Made by a program: the position numbers and the translations under genes. Shown one piece after another: positions 35,803 through 45,317 of a stretch of 64,000 bases of DNA (position 1 is the first letter of the stretch; each line of letters opens with the position of its first letter). Below the pieces are notes generated by a model. That model worked only from the letters and a program-made list of their open reading frames with translations. It was not told where the DNA came from and made no database searches. The stretch is from Carboxylicivirga caseinilyticus (GTDB lineage: Bacteria; Bacteroidota; Bacteroidia; Bacteroidales; Marinilabiliaceae). Where the stretch lies: assembly GCA_025499705.1 (NCBI GenBank), contig JAFMVE010000015.1, positions 1 through 64,000 on the forward strand. The letters run 5' to 3'.

Positions 35803-36336
35803 ATGAGAAAATTAAAGAATATAGAGCTTAACAGATTAAGTATAGAAGAGTATAAAAAGGCCGATAAATTGCCGGTAGTAGTGGTATTGGATAATATCAG
35901 AAGTCTAAATAATGTTGGGTCGGTTTTTAGAACTTCTGATGCATTAAAAGTGGATAAGATTATACTATGTGGCATTACTGCAACACCTCCTCATAACGAT
36001 ATTCATAAAACAGCTCTGGGCGCAGAAGATGCAGTTGATTGGGAATATTATGAAGATACATTAGAAGCCATCAATAAATTAAGAGACGAAGGTTTTATGA
36101 TCTGCAGTATTGAACAGGTTGAAAACAGTGTTTCGTTGCCTGATTTTAATACGGAGGTTAATGAAAAATATGCTTTGATACTTGGAAATGAAGTGAAGGG
36201 AGTTCAACAACAAGTTGTCGATGCCAGTGATGTTTGTATTGAAATTCCTCAATATGGTACTAAACACTCTTTTAATGTTTCGGTAACAACCGGTATTGTT
36301 TTATGGGAATTCTTTCGCAAGATAGAACTGGAATAG
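35803..36336 (+). CDS. SpoU/TrmH-family RNA 2'-O-methyltransferase
   Basis: This 177-residue protein has the SPOUT knotted fold: motif 1 LDNIRSLNNVGSVFRTSDA, motif 2 ALILGNEVKGV and motif 3 IEIPQYGTKHSFNVSVTTGI are all present. It is a short, SpoU-only protein without an extra RNA-binding domain. The target is probably a tRNA or rRNA ribose, but which one cannot be read. It is divergent from sucC; a -7 box TATTTTTG lies at 35777-35784, giving a leader of about 12 nt. A terminator follows. Confidence 0.92.
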   Translation: MRKLKNIELNRLSIEEYKKADKLPVVVVLDNIRSLNNVGSVFRTSDALKVDKIILCGITATPPHNDIHKTALGAEDAVDWEYYEDTLEAINKLRDEGFMICSIEQVENSVSLPDFNTEVNEKYALILGNEVKGVQQQVVDASDVCIEIPQYGTKHSFNVSVTTGIVLWEFFRKIELE

Positions 36337-36352
36337 ACTAAAGAATACGGCA

Positions 36353-36386
36353 AAAAAAAAGGGAGACTCACTGTCTCCCTTTCTTG
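36353..36386. terminator. bidirectional terminator
   Basis: AAAGGGAGAC (36358-36367) and GTCTCCCTTT (36373-36382) pair around a 5-base loop. The minus strand then has a run of nine T's. It serves the SpoU gene and the highly expressed OmpA/TPR lipoprotein. Confidence 0.9.
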
Positions 36387-36404
36387 TATATTGTAATTTA
36401 TTAA

Positions 36405-38129
36405 TTACTGTACAATTGATTTGAATGTAGCATCTTCGAAGAATTTAGCGAATTCAAGATCTTTCACTGCATATTCTTTGAATTTACCGTCCAACTCAGT
36501 AGCCTTACGCAATGCATCAAACATTAAGTCGTTTTGACCTGTTCTGGCACCAACGATAGCTTTTAAGTAATATTTGAAACCAACTTCCATTGTATTAGCA
36601 TTGATAGTTGACAAAGCAGCATCGTAGTTTTTAGCTAAGATTTTAGCTAAAGCAGCGTTGCAGCTTGTGCTGTTACCAAAGTAACGGATTGCATTGTCAT
36701 ATTCACCTTTATGGATAGCAACAATACCTAAGTTGTTATCAAGCTCAGCACCAGCACCAGCAGCAGCTCCGAAGAACTCTTCAGCTTTAGCTAAGTCACC
36801 TTCGCGAAGAGCGATAACTCCTAAGTTGTTGTTTACTTCAGCAACACCGCCTTTAATGTTGTTAGCTTTTTCGAAAGCAGATTTAGCACCAGCTAAGTCA
36901 CCTTTAGCATAAAGAGTAACTCCAATATTGTTAGCAGCTCTCCAACATTTTGGATATTTATCAGCAGCAGCTTTGTAAATTGCTAGTTGAGCATCTACGT
37001 CTTCAGTTAAAGTAGCAGCGTAAAGCAACTCTTCGATATTTAATTCAGCAGGAGTGCTAGCAGCTAGTTCAGAAATTTCTGCATCTGATTTACCGATAAC
37101 GTCAACGTTAACAGACATTTTAGAACGACGAAGTTTAGGAAGAATCTCGTCAGCAACTACTTTGAAAGTTTCAGACATGTTCTTGATTTCACGCTCACGT
37201 ACTTCAGGATCGCTGTACATAGAAAGAACACGTAAGATTAATTCTTTATCCTGGATGTCTGATTTTTCCATTAAAGCTTTAAAGCCTTCCCAGTCTTCTG
37301 GAGTATTTTTTAATGTAAAGAAGTCAGCTTCTTTAGCACCGTCAACTTTTGCTTTTTTCAACTCACGAGCTAAGTAATCTTTAGCCACTTTTTCACGCTT
37401 AGAAGCTAAGCTTGTGTTTAAGTCAGCTGGTCCGTCTGGAGAAGCATAAGCAGAAATTTGTACGCCTTTGAATTCTTTGTTTTCAGCAGCCTGAGCTTCT
37501 TTGATGAAGTCTTTCAATGCAGCAATTTCTTCTTTGCGTAATTCAGTTCCACGAATGCTGGCTTGTTGAATCAAGAAATAGATGTCAGCCAATTTTTCTT
37601 CAGGAATAATACGTTGGAAGTTATCAGCACCGATAGCAGCCTGAGCTCCCTGGTCAGCAACCAAAGTAGCAGTAGCAATAACACCATCAGCAATTTTGTA
37701 ATCATCAAATTCTGAAGTGCTTCCACCTTTAGTAGCTTTGATACGAACAACAAGGTCAGAAACTTTCATGTTGTCGTTATACTCAACAGAGTTGGTATAA
37801 GTGAAAGAACCACCATTTGTGTAAGAAATAACTTTTTCGTTACCCTCAACGCTTTCTCCTTGCAGTTTGTATGATGGGAATGCAGTTTCGCCACCTTCAT
37901 AGACCAAAACAGGAGTAGCTTCCAATGCTACTTTCTTGTCGAAATATTTTTCAGGAATCTGAACTTTAATTTCAACATCAACTTTACCTGCATGAGCTTC
38001 CAAAACTTCAGGAGTTACGGTATACTTAACTTCAGGTGCGCCTTTTTTCATCTTATCCAACCCAGCACAGCTAGCTAAAAGTGCTGCAAGAGCTAGAGTT
38101 GCAAATAGGTTGATTCTTGTTTTTTTCAT
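36405..38129 (-). CDS. OmpA-like / TPR outer-membrane lipoprotein, probably abundant
   Basis: The protein has 574 residues. The lipoprotein signal ends LAALLASC with Cys21. A beta-rich region (30-160) is followed by an OmpA-like peptidoglycan-binding segment (about 165-330; ISAYASPDGPADLNTSLASK and KVAKDYLARELK) and then TPR repeats (about 370-550; YPKCWRAANNIGVTLYAKGD and VAEVNNNLGVIALREGDLAK). It probably links the outer membrane to peptidoglycan. Codon use is strongly biased to a few codons (GCT/GCA, AAA), unlike its neighbours, suggesting very high expression (inference). A near-perfect promoter sits at 38230-38260 with a leader of about 95 nt. Confidence 0.85.
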   Translation of the reverse strand: MKKTRINLFATLALAALLASCAGLDKMKKGAPEVKYTVTPEVLEAHAGKVDVEIKVQIPEKYFDKKVALEATPVLVYEGGETAFPSYKLQGESVEGNEKVISYTNGGSFTYTNSVEYNDNMKVSDLVVRIKATKGGSTSEFDDYKIADGVIATATLVADQGAQAAIGADNFQRIIPEEKLADIYFLIQQASIRGTELRKEEIAALKDFIKEAQAAENKEFKGVQISAYASPDGPADLNTSLASKREKVAKDYLARELKKAKVDGAKEADFFTLKNTPEDWEGFKALMEKSDIQDKELILRVLSMYSDPEVREREIKNMSETFKVVADEILPKLRRSKMSVNVDVIGKSDAEISELAASTPAELNIEELLYAATLTEDVDAQLAIYKAAADKYPKCWRAANNIGVTLYAKGDLAGAKSAFEKANNIKGGVAEVNNNLGVIALREGDLAKAEEFFGAAAGAGAELDNNLGIVAIHKGEYDNAIRYFGNSTSCNAALAKILAKNYDAALSTINANTMEVGFKYYLKAIVGARTGQNDLMFDALRKATELDGKFKEYAVKDLEFAKFFEDATFKSIVQ

Positions 38130-38229
38130 AATGTTTACCCAATTATTTGTTTTTGAACTTAATTCATAGATGAACTCTACAAATTTAAGAATGTTTTTAA
38201 AATATAAAAGATCAGTGTAAGATTTATTG

Positions 38230-38260
38230 CAAATATAGATATTATCTGAATTTAATACAA
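38230..38260 (-). promoter_or_regulatory. strong promoter of the OmpA/TPR lipoprotein
   Basis: On the minus strand there is TTG at 38258-38260, a 20-base spacer and TATATTTG at 38230-38237. Transcription should start near 38224, leaving a leader of about 95 nt, long for this window and AT-rich. Confidence 0.65.
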
Positions 38261-38324
38261 TTCAATAAAGTTTCCAAATTGGTTTTAATTCCAACAAAAG
38301 TATGTTATATGCATGCTTTTGTCT

Positions 38325-38981
38325 TTAACCTAATAATGTCATTAAGTTAATGCGGGTTATGCCTTTTTGATAATCATTCCCTATGAGATTGATGAGTGTG
38401 TTATAAACCTGTTCGTCTGTCTCAAAATTCAGATCTTCCAGGTTAACTACTAGCACCGGAAGTTCAGGATGCTCTTTAAAGAATTGAAAATAACCATTCT
38501 GTAGGTTTTTTAAATACTCGCCATTTATGCTTTTTTCATAAATACGACCGCGTTTTTCAATCTGCTTCAGTAAGATATCGATGGGGCGATGTAGATAAAT
38601 ATACAAATCAGGAATAGGAGTCATGCTATAGATTATATCAAATATCTGACGGTATAATCTGTATTCATCCTCAGGTAATGTTTTGGCAGCAAAAATTAAC
38701 GATTTAAAAAAGTGATAATCAGCAATGGTCATTTCATGAAATAAATCACCTGTATCAAAGTCCTTTTTTAACTGTTTATATCTTTCAGCCAGAAAAGATA
38801 GCTCCAACGGAAAGGCATAACGTTCCTGATCATCGTAAAATTTTGGTAAAAATGGATTATCAGCAAAGGTTTCCATAACAAGACGTGCATCAACATCTTT
38901 ACTAATCATTTTAGCAAGAGTTGATTTGCCGGTTCCTATATTACCTTCTATTACCAGGTATTTTTTATTCAGCTTATTCAT
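38325..38981 (-). CDS. deoxynucleoside kinase
   Basis: This 218-residue cytoplasmic enzyme of the dNK family phosphorylates deoxyribonucleosides in salvage. The P-loop is at about 11-20 (EGNIGTGKSTLAKMI), followed by the family's aromatic substrate pocket and the arginine-rich LID (YLHRPIDILLKQIEKRGRIY). Substrate preference (dG/dA/dC) is not readable. The ATG lies only 11 bases after a long hairpin plus T-run (38987-39038), so its expression may depend on readthrough or on a promoter inside the preceding gene. Confidence 0.93.
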   Translation of the reverse strand: MNKLNKKYLVIEGNIGTGKSTLAKMISKDVDARLVMETFADNPFLPKFYDDQERYAFPLELSFLAERYKQLKKDFDTGDLFHEMTIADYHFFKSLIFAAKTLPEDEYRLYRQIFDIIYSMTPIPDLYIYLHRPIDILLKQIEKRGRIYEKSINGEYLKNLQNGYFQFFKEHPELPVLVVNLEDLNFETDEQVYNTLINLIGNDYQKGITRINLMTLLG

Positions 38982-38986
38982 CTTTT

Positions 38987-39038
38987 AAAAATGCCTTAAG
39001 AAGAATGCATCAATAAAAAATGCATATATCTTAAGGCA
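38987..39038 (-). terminator. long terminator-like hairpin directly before the dNK start
   Basis: TGCCTTAAGA (38992-39001) pairs perfectly with TCTTAAGGCA (39029-39038). Inside, ATGCAT (39005-39010) pairs with ATGCAT (39020-39025). On the minus strand the stem is followed by TTTTT and then, 11 bases after the stem, the dNK ATG. It can end the prolyl oligopeptidase transcript, and its position also suits an attenuator for dNK. Confidence 0.75.
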
Positions 39039-39061
39039 CAAATGATTTTTATTTTTAATTA

Positions 39062-41185
39062 TTAATAGACCGGATTTATACTCATTTGATCAAATGCAAA
39101 GGTATATAAGTCTGTCCATTCTTCAATCGTTTTTGAAGTAGGTTTACCAGCACCATGTCCGGCATCAGTTTCAATTCGAATAAGAACAGGGCGATTACCT
39201 TTGTAAGCAGCCTGTAAAGTAGCGATGTATTTAAAAGAGTGTGCCGGAACCACTCTGTCATCATGGTCAGCTGTTGTAACCATTACTGATGGATATTTCA
39301 GATTACCATCAATATTGTGTACGGGAGAATAATTATATAAATATTCAAACATTTCCTTATTATCCTCGCTTGTTCCATAATCAGTTGCCCAATATCTTCC
39401 GATAGTGAATTTTTGGTAACGAAGCATATCCATCACACCCACTTGTGGATAAGCCACCCTGAATAATTCAGGCGCCTGGTTGATAACTGCTCCAATTAAC
39501 AATCCTCCGTTTGAGCCACCTTGTGCAGCCAGCAATTCAGGATTGGTATATCCCTGGTCCACCAGATAATGACCCGCGGCGATAAAGTCATCAAAAACAT
39601 TTTGTTTGTTCATGAGAGTACCGGCTTGATGCCATTCTTCTCCATACTCACCACCTCCGCGTAAATTAGCTACAGCAAAAACACCACCATTTTCTAACCA
39701 TACTAAACGACGTATATCAAAACGTGGATTAAGGCTTACATTAAAACCTCCGTAACCGTATAACCAAGTCGGATTTTTACCGTTTAATTCCAAACCTTTT
39801 TTGTGTACAATAAACATTGGAATTTGTGTTCCATCTTTACTTTCATAAAAAATCTGTTTCGTCTCGTACTGATCAATAGCAAAATCTATCTCAGTCTTAT
39901 GATATAGTTCTGAAATGTTCTTTTCAATATCATATTTGTATATAACAGATGGATAAGTGTAAGAGGAGAAGGTATAAAAAGTAATGTTGTCTTCTTTCTT
40001 TCCAGAGAATCCACTTACTGTTCCAATTGAAGGCAATTCAACATCATAAAGATATTCACCATTCATAGAGTAAACCTTTACTATAGAATGGGCATCTTGT
40101 TGGTAATTGGCAAATATTTTACCACCAACTACAGAAATGCTTTGTAATACATTTTTGTCATCTTCCGGAATGAGATCGGTCCAGTTTTCTTTACCTGGTT
40201 TGTTGACATCAATCTTAATGACTTTGTATTTTGGTGCCTCATCGTTGGTCATAACCCAAAGTGATCCATCATAATGATCGATGACATTGTAATCTTTGTC
40301 AAACGTTTCAATTGCTTTATTAAGTTCACTATCTGAACTTTCAAGGCTTTTAAAGTAGAGAGCATTACCACTGGTTGATTCTGTAACGCTGATGATCATA
40401 TATTTCTCATCATCCGTAACCCCTGCGTAAAAGCCCCAGTCTGGATGTTCGGTGTCTTCGTATATCAATTGATCTTCATCCTGAGTTGTACCAACTTTAT
40501 GGTAGTAAATTTTACTGTTACTGTTTTGACCTTTGAATTCATCTCCTTCTTCAGGGGTAGGATAACGGCTATAAAAGAAACCGTCTTTATACCATGATAT
40601 ACCGGAGAATTTTATCCATTTAAGATGATCATTCAGTTTTTCACCTGTAGCTATATCTTTTACATAGAATTCGCGCCAGTCGGAGCCACCGGTTGATGTA
40701 CCATAGCCAAGATATTTTCCATCATCAGAAACAGAGAAATTGGCAAGTGCCACAGTGCCATCTTCTGATAATTTATTGGGATCCATAAAAAGAACAGGTT
40801 CATCGTCAAGTGTTTTTTGCATATAATATACACTCTGATTCTGTAATCCGTCGTTTTTAGAGAAGAAATACATACCACCTTCTTTCCAGGGAGCAGAACG
40901 ACGCGGATAATTCCAAATTTCAGTGAGTCGGTTTTTTATTTTCTCTCTGAAAGGAATGGATTCAAGATACGAGAAAGTAACCTGATTTTCTGCCTTAACC
41001 CATTGGGCTGTCTCTTCAGAACGATCGTCTTCAAGCCAGCGATAGGGATCTGCTACATCCGTACCAAAATAATTATCAACAACATCTCCTTTTGGGGTTT
41101 CAGGATAGTTGAATTGTTTTTGAGCAGTTTCGCATGAGAATAACAAAAGCAATGCGAACAAGCTGATTAAATTCAGATGTTTCAT
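39062..41185 (-). CDS. prolyl oligopeptidase (S9A), lipoprotein
   Basis: This 707-residue serine peptidase cleaves short peptides after proline. A lipoprotein signal ends LLLFSC. A seven-bladed beta-propeller (about 75-420) precedes the alpha/beta-hydrolase domain. The nucleophile Ser558 is in GGSNGG, an Asp near 642 lies in DHDDRVVP, and His677 is in AGHGAG, so the triad is complete. YGYGGFNVSLNP is the usual oxyanion-region motif. It probably works in the periplasm or at the outer membrane. It starts 12 bases after the stop of the small membrane protein gene, so they are co-transcribed. Confidence 0.95.
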   Translation of the reverse strand: MKHLNLISLFALLLLFSCETAQKQFNYPETPKGDVVDNYFGTDVADPYRWLEDDRSEETAQWVKAENQVTFSYLESIPFREKIKNRLTEIWNYPRRSAPWKEGGMYFFSKNDGLQNQSVYYMQKTLDDEPVLFMDPNKLSEDGTVALANFSVSDDGKYLGYGTSTGGSDWREFYVKDIATGEKLNDHLKWIKFSGISWYKDGFFYSRYPTPEEGDEFKGQNSNSKIYYHKVGTTQDEDQLIYEDTEHPDWGFYAGVTDDEKYMIISVTESTSGNALYFKSLESSDSELNKAIETFDKDYNVIDHYDGSLWVMTNDEAPKYKVIKIDVNKPGKENWTDLIPEDDKNVLQSISVVGGKIFANYQQDAHSIVKVYSMNGEYLYDVELPSIGTVSGFSGKKEDNITFYTFSSYTYPSVIYKYDIEKNISELYHKTEIDFAIDQYETKQIFYESKDGTQIPMFIVHKKGLELNGKNPTWLYGYGGFNVSLNPRFDIRRLVWLENGGVFAVANLRGGGEYGEEWHQAGTLMNKQNVFDDFIAAGHYLVDQGYTNPELLAAQGGSNGGLLIGAVINQAPELFRVAYPQVGVMDMLRYQKFTIGRYWATDYGTSEDNKEMFEYLYNYSPVHNIDGNLKYPSVMVTTADHDDRVVPAHSFKYIATLQAAYKGNRPVLIRIETDAGHGAGKPTSKTIEEWTDLYTFAFDQMSINPVY

Positions 41186-41196
41186 AATTGTGGGTG

Positions 41197-41673
41197 TTAG
41201 TAAAGGTTATTGTTTTTGTTTAATCGGTTTTCAATAACTTTTCCGGAAATATATCCTCCCAGCATACCAAGGAGCCAACCAAGACTTATAAAAGCAAGGT
41301 AATTGGTTTCAATACTTAACCAGACATAAGAAGCACCTATGATTATGCCTGCCAACATACCCATTGTAGCGTAAGTTGCCGAAATACGACCTCTAACGTG
41401 CAATTGGTGTTCTGCTTTCAGATGTTTTTGTGATTGTTCCACCCAATCTTCAAAGGGACCAAGTGCTTTGGGATCGTTGAATAGCTGTTGAATATTATGA
41501 ACGAATACCTCTCCTTCATCATTAAATTTTTTGCAGTGATGACAGGTATCGGTCTGATTATGAATAGCACCCATTAATCGGGGAAGTACAGCAAGACTTA
41601 ATGATCGTATTTGGGCTTTAGGAATTTTGTCAAGTTGTTGATTTAGCGTATCAAATGTTGTTTTCCTGTCCAT
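41197..41673 (-). CDS. small membrane protein with CxxC motif and glycine-rich helices
   Basis: The protein has 158 residues. The N-terminal cytoplasmic part carries T-C-H-H-C-K-K at about 43-49, a possible metal or redox site. Two C-terminal transmembrane helices are rich in small residues (GMLAGIIIGASYVW and GWLLGMLGGYISGK), a glycine-zipper pattern suited to tight packing. The function is unknown. It is the first gene before the prolyl oligopeptidase (12 bases), with pnp further upstream behind a terminator. Confidence 0.75.
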   Translation of the reverse strand: MDRKTTFDTLNQQLDKIPKAQIRSLSLAVLPRLMGAIHNQTDTCHHCKKFNDEGEVFVHNIQQLFNDPKALGPFEDWVEQSQKHLKAEHQLHVRGRISATYATMGMLAGIIIGASYVWLSIETNYLAFISLGWLLGMLGGYISGKVIENRLNKNNNLY

Positions 41674-41730
41674 ATTGGTTTTGTTTCGAAGGGTGTATAA
41701 ACTTTGAAATTAGCAAAAGTTTTACTGGCA

Positions 41731-41761
41731 TCAAAAAAGGCCAACTCATTGAGTCGGCCTT
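41731..41761 (-). terminator. intrinsic terminator after pnp
   Basis: AAGGCC (41737-41742) pairs with GGCCTT (41756-41761), with inner ACTC/GAGT pairs; on the minus strand TTTTTT follows. Confidence 0.8.
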
Positions 41762-41782
41762 AATATAATAAGGTGAATTTAT

Positions 41783-43918
41783 TTATTCAGCTTTTGGTTT
41801 ACGTTCAGGACGTGGTAAAAGAGCCTTTCTTGAAAGTTTTAATTTACCGGAACGCTGATCTATTTCGATAAGCTTAACTTCAACTTCCTGACCTTCTTTC
41901 AGAGCATCTTCTACTTTTTCAAGACGTTTCCACTCAATTTCAGAAATGTGAAGTAATCCATCTTTACCAGGAAGAATTTCAACAAAAGCTCCAAAAGGAA
42001 CAATTGATTTTACTTTTCCTTTGTAAACTTCTCCAACTTCAGGTACAGCTACGATAGCTTTCACTCGGGCAACAGCAGCATCGATCGAATCTTTGTTGCT
42101 GGCTGAAATAGCTACTTTACCAAGATTACCAATTTCTTCGATAGTAATAACAGTTTCAGTTGTAGCCTGAATTTCCTGAATAATCTTACCACCCGGTCCG
42201 ATAACAGAACCAATCATATCCTTAGGAATGTTGAATGCAACGATTCGAGGAGCATGTGGTTTGTAATCTTCACGTGGTTCAGTGATAGTTTCTGCAATTT
42301 TATCCAGAATATGCATACGACCAGCTTTAGCCTGATTCAATGCCTGTTCAAGAATTTCGTATGAAAGACCATCAACTTTAATATCCATCTGAGTGGCTGT
42401 GATACCGTCTCTTGTTCCGGTTACTTTGAAGTCCATATCTCCTAAGTGGTCTTCGTCGCCTAAGATATCAGATAATACAGCAAACTTACCTGATTTGGTA
42501 TCAGTAATCAATCCCATTGCAATACCCGAAACAGGTTTTTTAATAGGAATACCTGCATCCATTAAAGCCAGTGTTCCTGCACAAACAGTTGCCATTGAAG
42601 ATGAACCGTTTGACTCAAGAATATCAGAAACAATACGTACAGTGTATGCATAGTCGGTTGGAATCATTCCTTTTAATGCACGGAATGCAAGGTTACCATG
42701 ACCAATCTCGCGACGGCTGATACCACGTGCAGGACGAGCATCTCCAGTTGAGAAAGGAGGGAAGTTGTAATGTAACAAGAAGCGGTCATAGCCCTGTGTC
42801 ATTACATCATCAATCAATTTCTCATCCATTTTTGTACCCAATGTAACAGTAGTTAACGATTGAGTTTCTCCGCGAGTGAAAATTGCTGATCCGTGAGGTC
42901 CTGGTAAATAGTCGATTTCACTCCAGATATGTCTGATTTCGTCTGTTTTACGTCCGTCCAAACGAACTTTCTCGTCAAGTACTACCTTGCGAACAGCTTC
43001 TTTTTCAACGTCGTGATAGTATTTTTTGATTAATCCTGTTGGGATTTCATCTTCTTCGGTATAGTTTTCTGCAATAAATTCATCACAGATAGCTTCGAAA
43101 GCTTCAATTCGCTCGTGTTTATTTGGGTTAGCTGATTTTGCAACTGCATATGCTTTATCATAAGTAGCTTTCCAAACTTTTTCGCGTAACTCCTCGTCAT
43201 TTTCTTCGTGACAGTATTCGCGCTTAACGGTTTTTCCTAAAGCTTCCATCATTTCGATCTGAGCCTGGCATTGTACCCTGATAGCGTCGTGAGCCACTTT
43301 CATGCCTTCCAACAATTCAGCTTCAGAGATTTCATCCATCTCACCTTCTACCATCATAATGTTATCCATGGTAGCAGCAACGATGATGTCCATATCTGAA
43401 TTTTTCATTTCAGATACAGTTGGGTTGATTTTCATTTCTCCGTTAATACGGCCAACACGAACTTCTGAGATTGGACCGTGGAATGGAATATCAGAGACAG
43501 CTAATGCTGCTGAAGCAGCTAAACCTGCCAATGCATCCGGAGCAACTTCTGCATCACCCGAAATTAAGTTAACGGTAACAAAAGTATCAGCATGATAATC
43601 CTCAGGGAAAAGAGGACGTAATGCACGGTCGATCAATCGAGATACTAATATTTCATAATCTGACGGACGAGCTTCTCTTTTCTGGAAACCTCCAGGGAAA
43701 CGTCCAACAGCAGCGTATTTTTCTTTGTATTCAACTGTTAGCGGCATAAAATCCACATCGGGTTTTGCATCTTTAGCAGAGGTAACTGCCGCCAATAAAT
43801 AGGTATTTCCCATTTTAACGACTACCGAGCCGTCTGCTTGTTTAGCTAATTTACCAGTTTCAATGGTAATTGTTCTGCCATCACCTAGTTCAATAACTTT
43901 TTCAAATGGTTTAATCAT
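41783..43918 (-). CDS. pnp: polyribonucleotide nucleotidyltransferase (PNPase)
   Basis: This 711-residue enzyme degrades RNA 3' to 5' by phosphorolysis and is part of the RNA degradosome. Two RNase PH domains (the second with the active site [20 protein letters not shown]), a KH domain ([15 protein letters not shown]) and an S1 domain ([20 protein letters not shown]) are in the standard order. The length is typical, with a short basic tail RPERKPKAE. It lies downstream of rpsO, the classic neighbour, but with its own terminator and promoter in between. The pnp leader (about 35 nt) could carry autoregulation as in E. coli, though I see no strong hairpin. Confidence 0.98.
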   Translation of the reverse strand: MIKPFEKVIELGDGRTITIETGKLAKQADGSVVVKMGNTYLLAAVTSAKDAKPDVDFMPLTVEYKEKYAAVGRFPGGFQKREARPSDYEILVSRLIDRALRPLFPEDYHADTFVTVNLISGDAEVAPDALAGLAASAALAVSDIPFHGPISEVRVGRINGEMKINPTVSEMKNSDMDIIVAATMDNIMMVEGEMDEISEAELLEGMKVAHDAIRVQCQAQIEMMEALGKTVKREYCHEENDEELREKVWKATYDKAYAVAKSANPNKHERIEAFEAICDEFIAENYTEEDEIPTGLIKKYYHDVEKEAVRKVVLDEKVRLDGRKTDEIRHIWSEIDYLPGPHGSAIFTRGETQSLTTVTLGTKMDEKLIDDVMTQGYDRFLLHYNFPPFSTGDARPARGISRREIGHGNLAFRALKGMIPTDYAYTVRIVSDILESNGSSSMATVCAGTLALMDAGIPIKKPVSGIAMGLITDTKSGKFAVLSDILGDEDHLGDMDFKVTGTRDGITATQMDIKVDGLSYEILEQALNQAKAGRMHILDKIAETITEPREDYKPHAPRIVAFNIPKDMIGSVIGPGGKIIQEIQATTETVITIEEIGNLGKVAISASNKDSIDAAVARVKAIVAVPEVGEVYKGKVKSIVPFGAFVEILPGKDGLLHISEIEWKRLEKVEDALKEGQEVEVKLIEIDQRSGKLKLSRKALLPRPERKPKAE

Positions 43919-43959
43919 GACAATTTTCTTATTCTTTTTTTATCCTTCTATATTACTGC

Positions 43960-43967
43960 CAAAGATA
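43960..43967 (-). promoter_or_regulatory. -7 box of pnp
   Basis: TATCTTTG on the minus strand fits the -7 consensus; the -33 region is weak (TTACAC about 19 bases upstream). The leader would be about 35 nt. Confidence 0.5.
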
Positions 43968-44071
43968 TGCAATATCCTAAGATAATGTGTAAAAACTGTT
44001 TATTTTTTAACTTATGGTTAATTGTTACAATAAATTCCTGTATAAAAACAAATAATCGAGAAATAAGAGCA

Positions 44072-44104
44072 TAAAAAAAGCAGCTTTCTTTCGAAAACTG
44101 CTTT
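44072..44104 (-). terminator. intrinsic terminator after rpsO
   Basis: AAAGCAG (44077-44083) pairs with CTGCTTT (44098-44104), with inner TTTC/GAAA complementarity, followed on the minus strand by seven T's. It separates rpsO from pnp. Confidence 0.85.
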
Positions 44105-44124
44105 CTGTTCGCTTTGCCGTTTGC

Positions 44125-44394
44125 TTACTTACGAATTCCAAGTTCTGCAATGATGGCACGATATCTTTCGATATCATTTTTCTTTAAGTAGTCTAACAAG
44201 CTACGACGCTTACCTACTAATTTTTTTAAAGCATGCTCTGTGCTATAATCTTTACGATTTGACTTTAAGTGCTCAGTCAAATGCGAGATACGGAAAGAAA
44301 ATAATGCTATCTGGCTTTCTGGAGAACCAGTGTCAGTATTCGATTTTCCGTACTTCTCGAAGATCTCTTGCTTCTTTTCTGCTGTCAAGTACAT
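44125..44394 (-). CDS. rpsO: 30S ribosomal protein S15
   Basis: This 89-residue protein binds the 16S rRNA central domain early in 30S assembly. The family pattern is intact: GSPESQIALFSFRISHLTEHLKSNRKDYSTEHAL (quoted in halves as GSPESQIALFSFRISHLTEH and LKSNRKDYSTEHAL), then VGKRRSLLDYLKKNDIERY. The length is exactly typical. A strong promoter sits at 44429-44458, and the gene is followed by a terminator, then pnp. Confidence 0.99.
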   Translation of the reverse strand: MYLTAEKKQEIFEKYGKSNTDTGSPESQIALFSFRISHLTEHLKSNRKDYSTEHALKKLVGKRRSLLDYLKKNDIERYRAIIAELGIRK

Positions 44395-44428
44395 AATAAA
44401 ATATGTTTAAATATATAATTTGAGGGTG

Positions 44429-44458
44429 CAAAGATAGGTAATAAATTCAACAAGACAA
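44429..44458 (-). promoter_or_regulatory. rpsO promoter
   Basis: On the minus strand there is TTG at 44456-44458, a 19-base spacer and TATCTTTG at 44429-44436, a full match to the Bacteroidota consensus. The leader is about 28 nt. Confidence 0.7.
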
Positions 44459-44510
44459 GTTGTTTGTAACTAAAATTTTATCGTTCAGATCAAAGGTAAT
44501 AATTAAGGAT

Positions 44511-44550
44511 AAAAAAAAGTCCCGAAACTATAATTAAGTTCGGGACTTTT
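44511..44550 (-). terminator. intrinsic terminator after the LPP20-like lipoprotein gene
   Basis: AAAGTCCCGAA (44516-44526) pairs perfectly with TTCGGGACTTT (44539-44549), followed on the minus strand by a T-run. It lies 18 bases beyond the stop. Confidence 0.9.
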
Positions 44551-44568
44551 GTAAATATTTTTCGAGGA

Positions 44569-45156
44569 TTAGTATCCTTGTTCTTCAGCCAGTTTTTGCA
44601 TTTCCTGGTTAAAAATTTCTTCGAATTTCTTTTTGTCGTAATCAACCTGAAGTTTTTGATTACTTGATAATTTATTGTCGATACCATTCATGATATCTTC
44701 TTTGCTAACTTCAATGGCAACAAATCCACGGTATTTACCATTGTCAAGAACACTGGCTTTTTCACAGGCTACAACAATGTTTGAAATAGTTTCATCTGCT
44801 ACCTCACGAGTAAGGTTTTCAAATTTTTGCTCGAATTCAGAAGCATCACCAAATTCACGTTCATTTACATAACGATCGGTAACTGATTTTGTGTTTGAGT
44901 TGATAAGGGTTACCAAACGTTGTTTAGCATTTAATAAAGCTTTTTCTTTTGCCAGACTTAAGTCAGAGCTGGTTGCCATGGCACTTGCACGGAAATAATT
45001 TTTGTCTGAACGACCTTTATCTTCGCAAGGCATATTTTCCAATATGGTTCCTACTTCACTATTTGTGCTAACTTTCTCTTTAGATTTACAGCTAACCATA
45101 CTTGCTGCTAAAGCAAGAGTGAAGATTCCTATTCCTAAAAGTTTTTTTGCATTCAT
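44569..45156 (-). CDS. LPP20-like lipoprotein
   Basis: The protein has 195 residues. The lipoprotein signal ends LAASMVSC with Cys23. The mature part has the LPP20-family pattern: FRASAMATSSDLSLAKEKAL, a helix rich in alanine and lysine where the family has its A-x-x-A-x-x-x-A motif, then a beta strand (YRGFVAIEVSKEDI). LPP20 was first described as a Helicobacter outer-membrane lipoprotein; its role in Bacteroidota is unknown. It is probably anchored in the outer membrane facing the periplasm. It is monocistronic with a strong terminator. Confidence 0.8.
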   Translation of the reverse strand: MNAKKLLGIGIFTLALAASMVSCKSKEKVSTNSEVGTILENMPCEDKGRSDKNYFRASAMATSSDLSLAKEKALLNAKQRLVTLINSNTKSVTDRYVNEREFGDASEFEQKFENLTREVADETISNIVVACEKASVLDNGKYRGFVAIEVSKEDIMNGIDNKLSSNQKLQVDYDKKKFEEIFNQEMQKLAEEQGY

Positions 45157-45317
45157 GTTTTAAGTATTTGGGTTTTAAAACTGGTTATCATCTATCAAAA
45201 AGCGAACCAAAAATTAAATTGTATTCACAGTTATTTAGATTTTCCAACACTGGTGCTTATACTAAGGCTATGTAAAAAGGTTTGGTTAAAGGCAAAAAAT
45301 ATATTTCAAAAATAACA

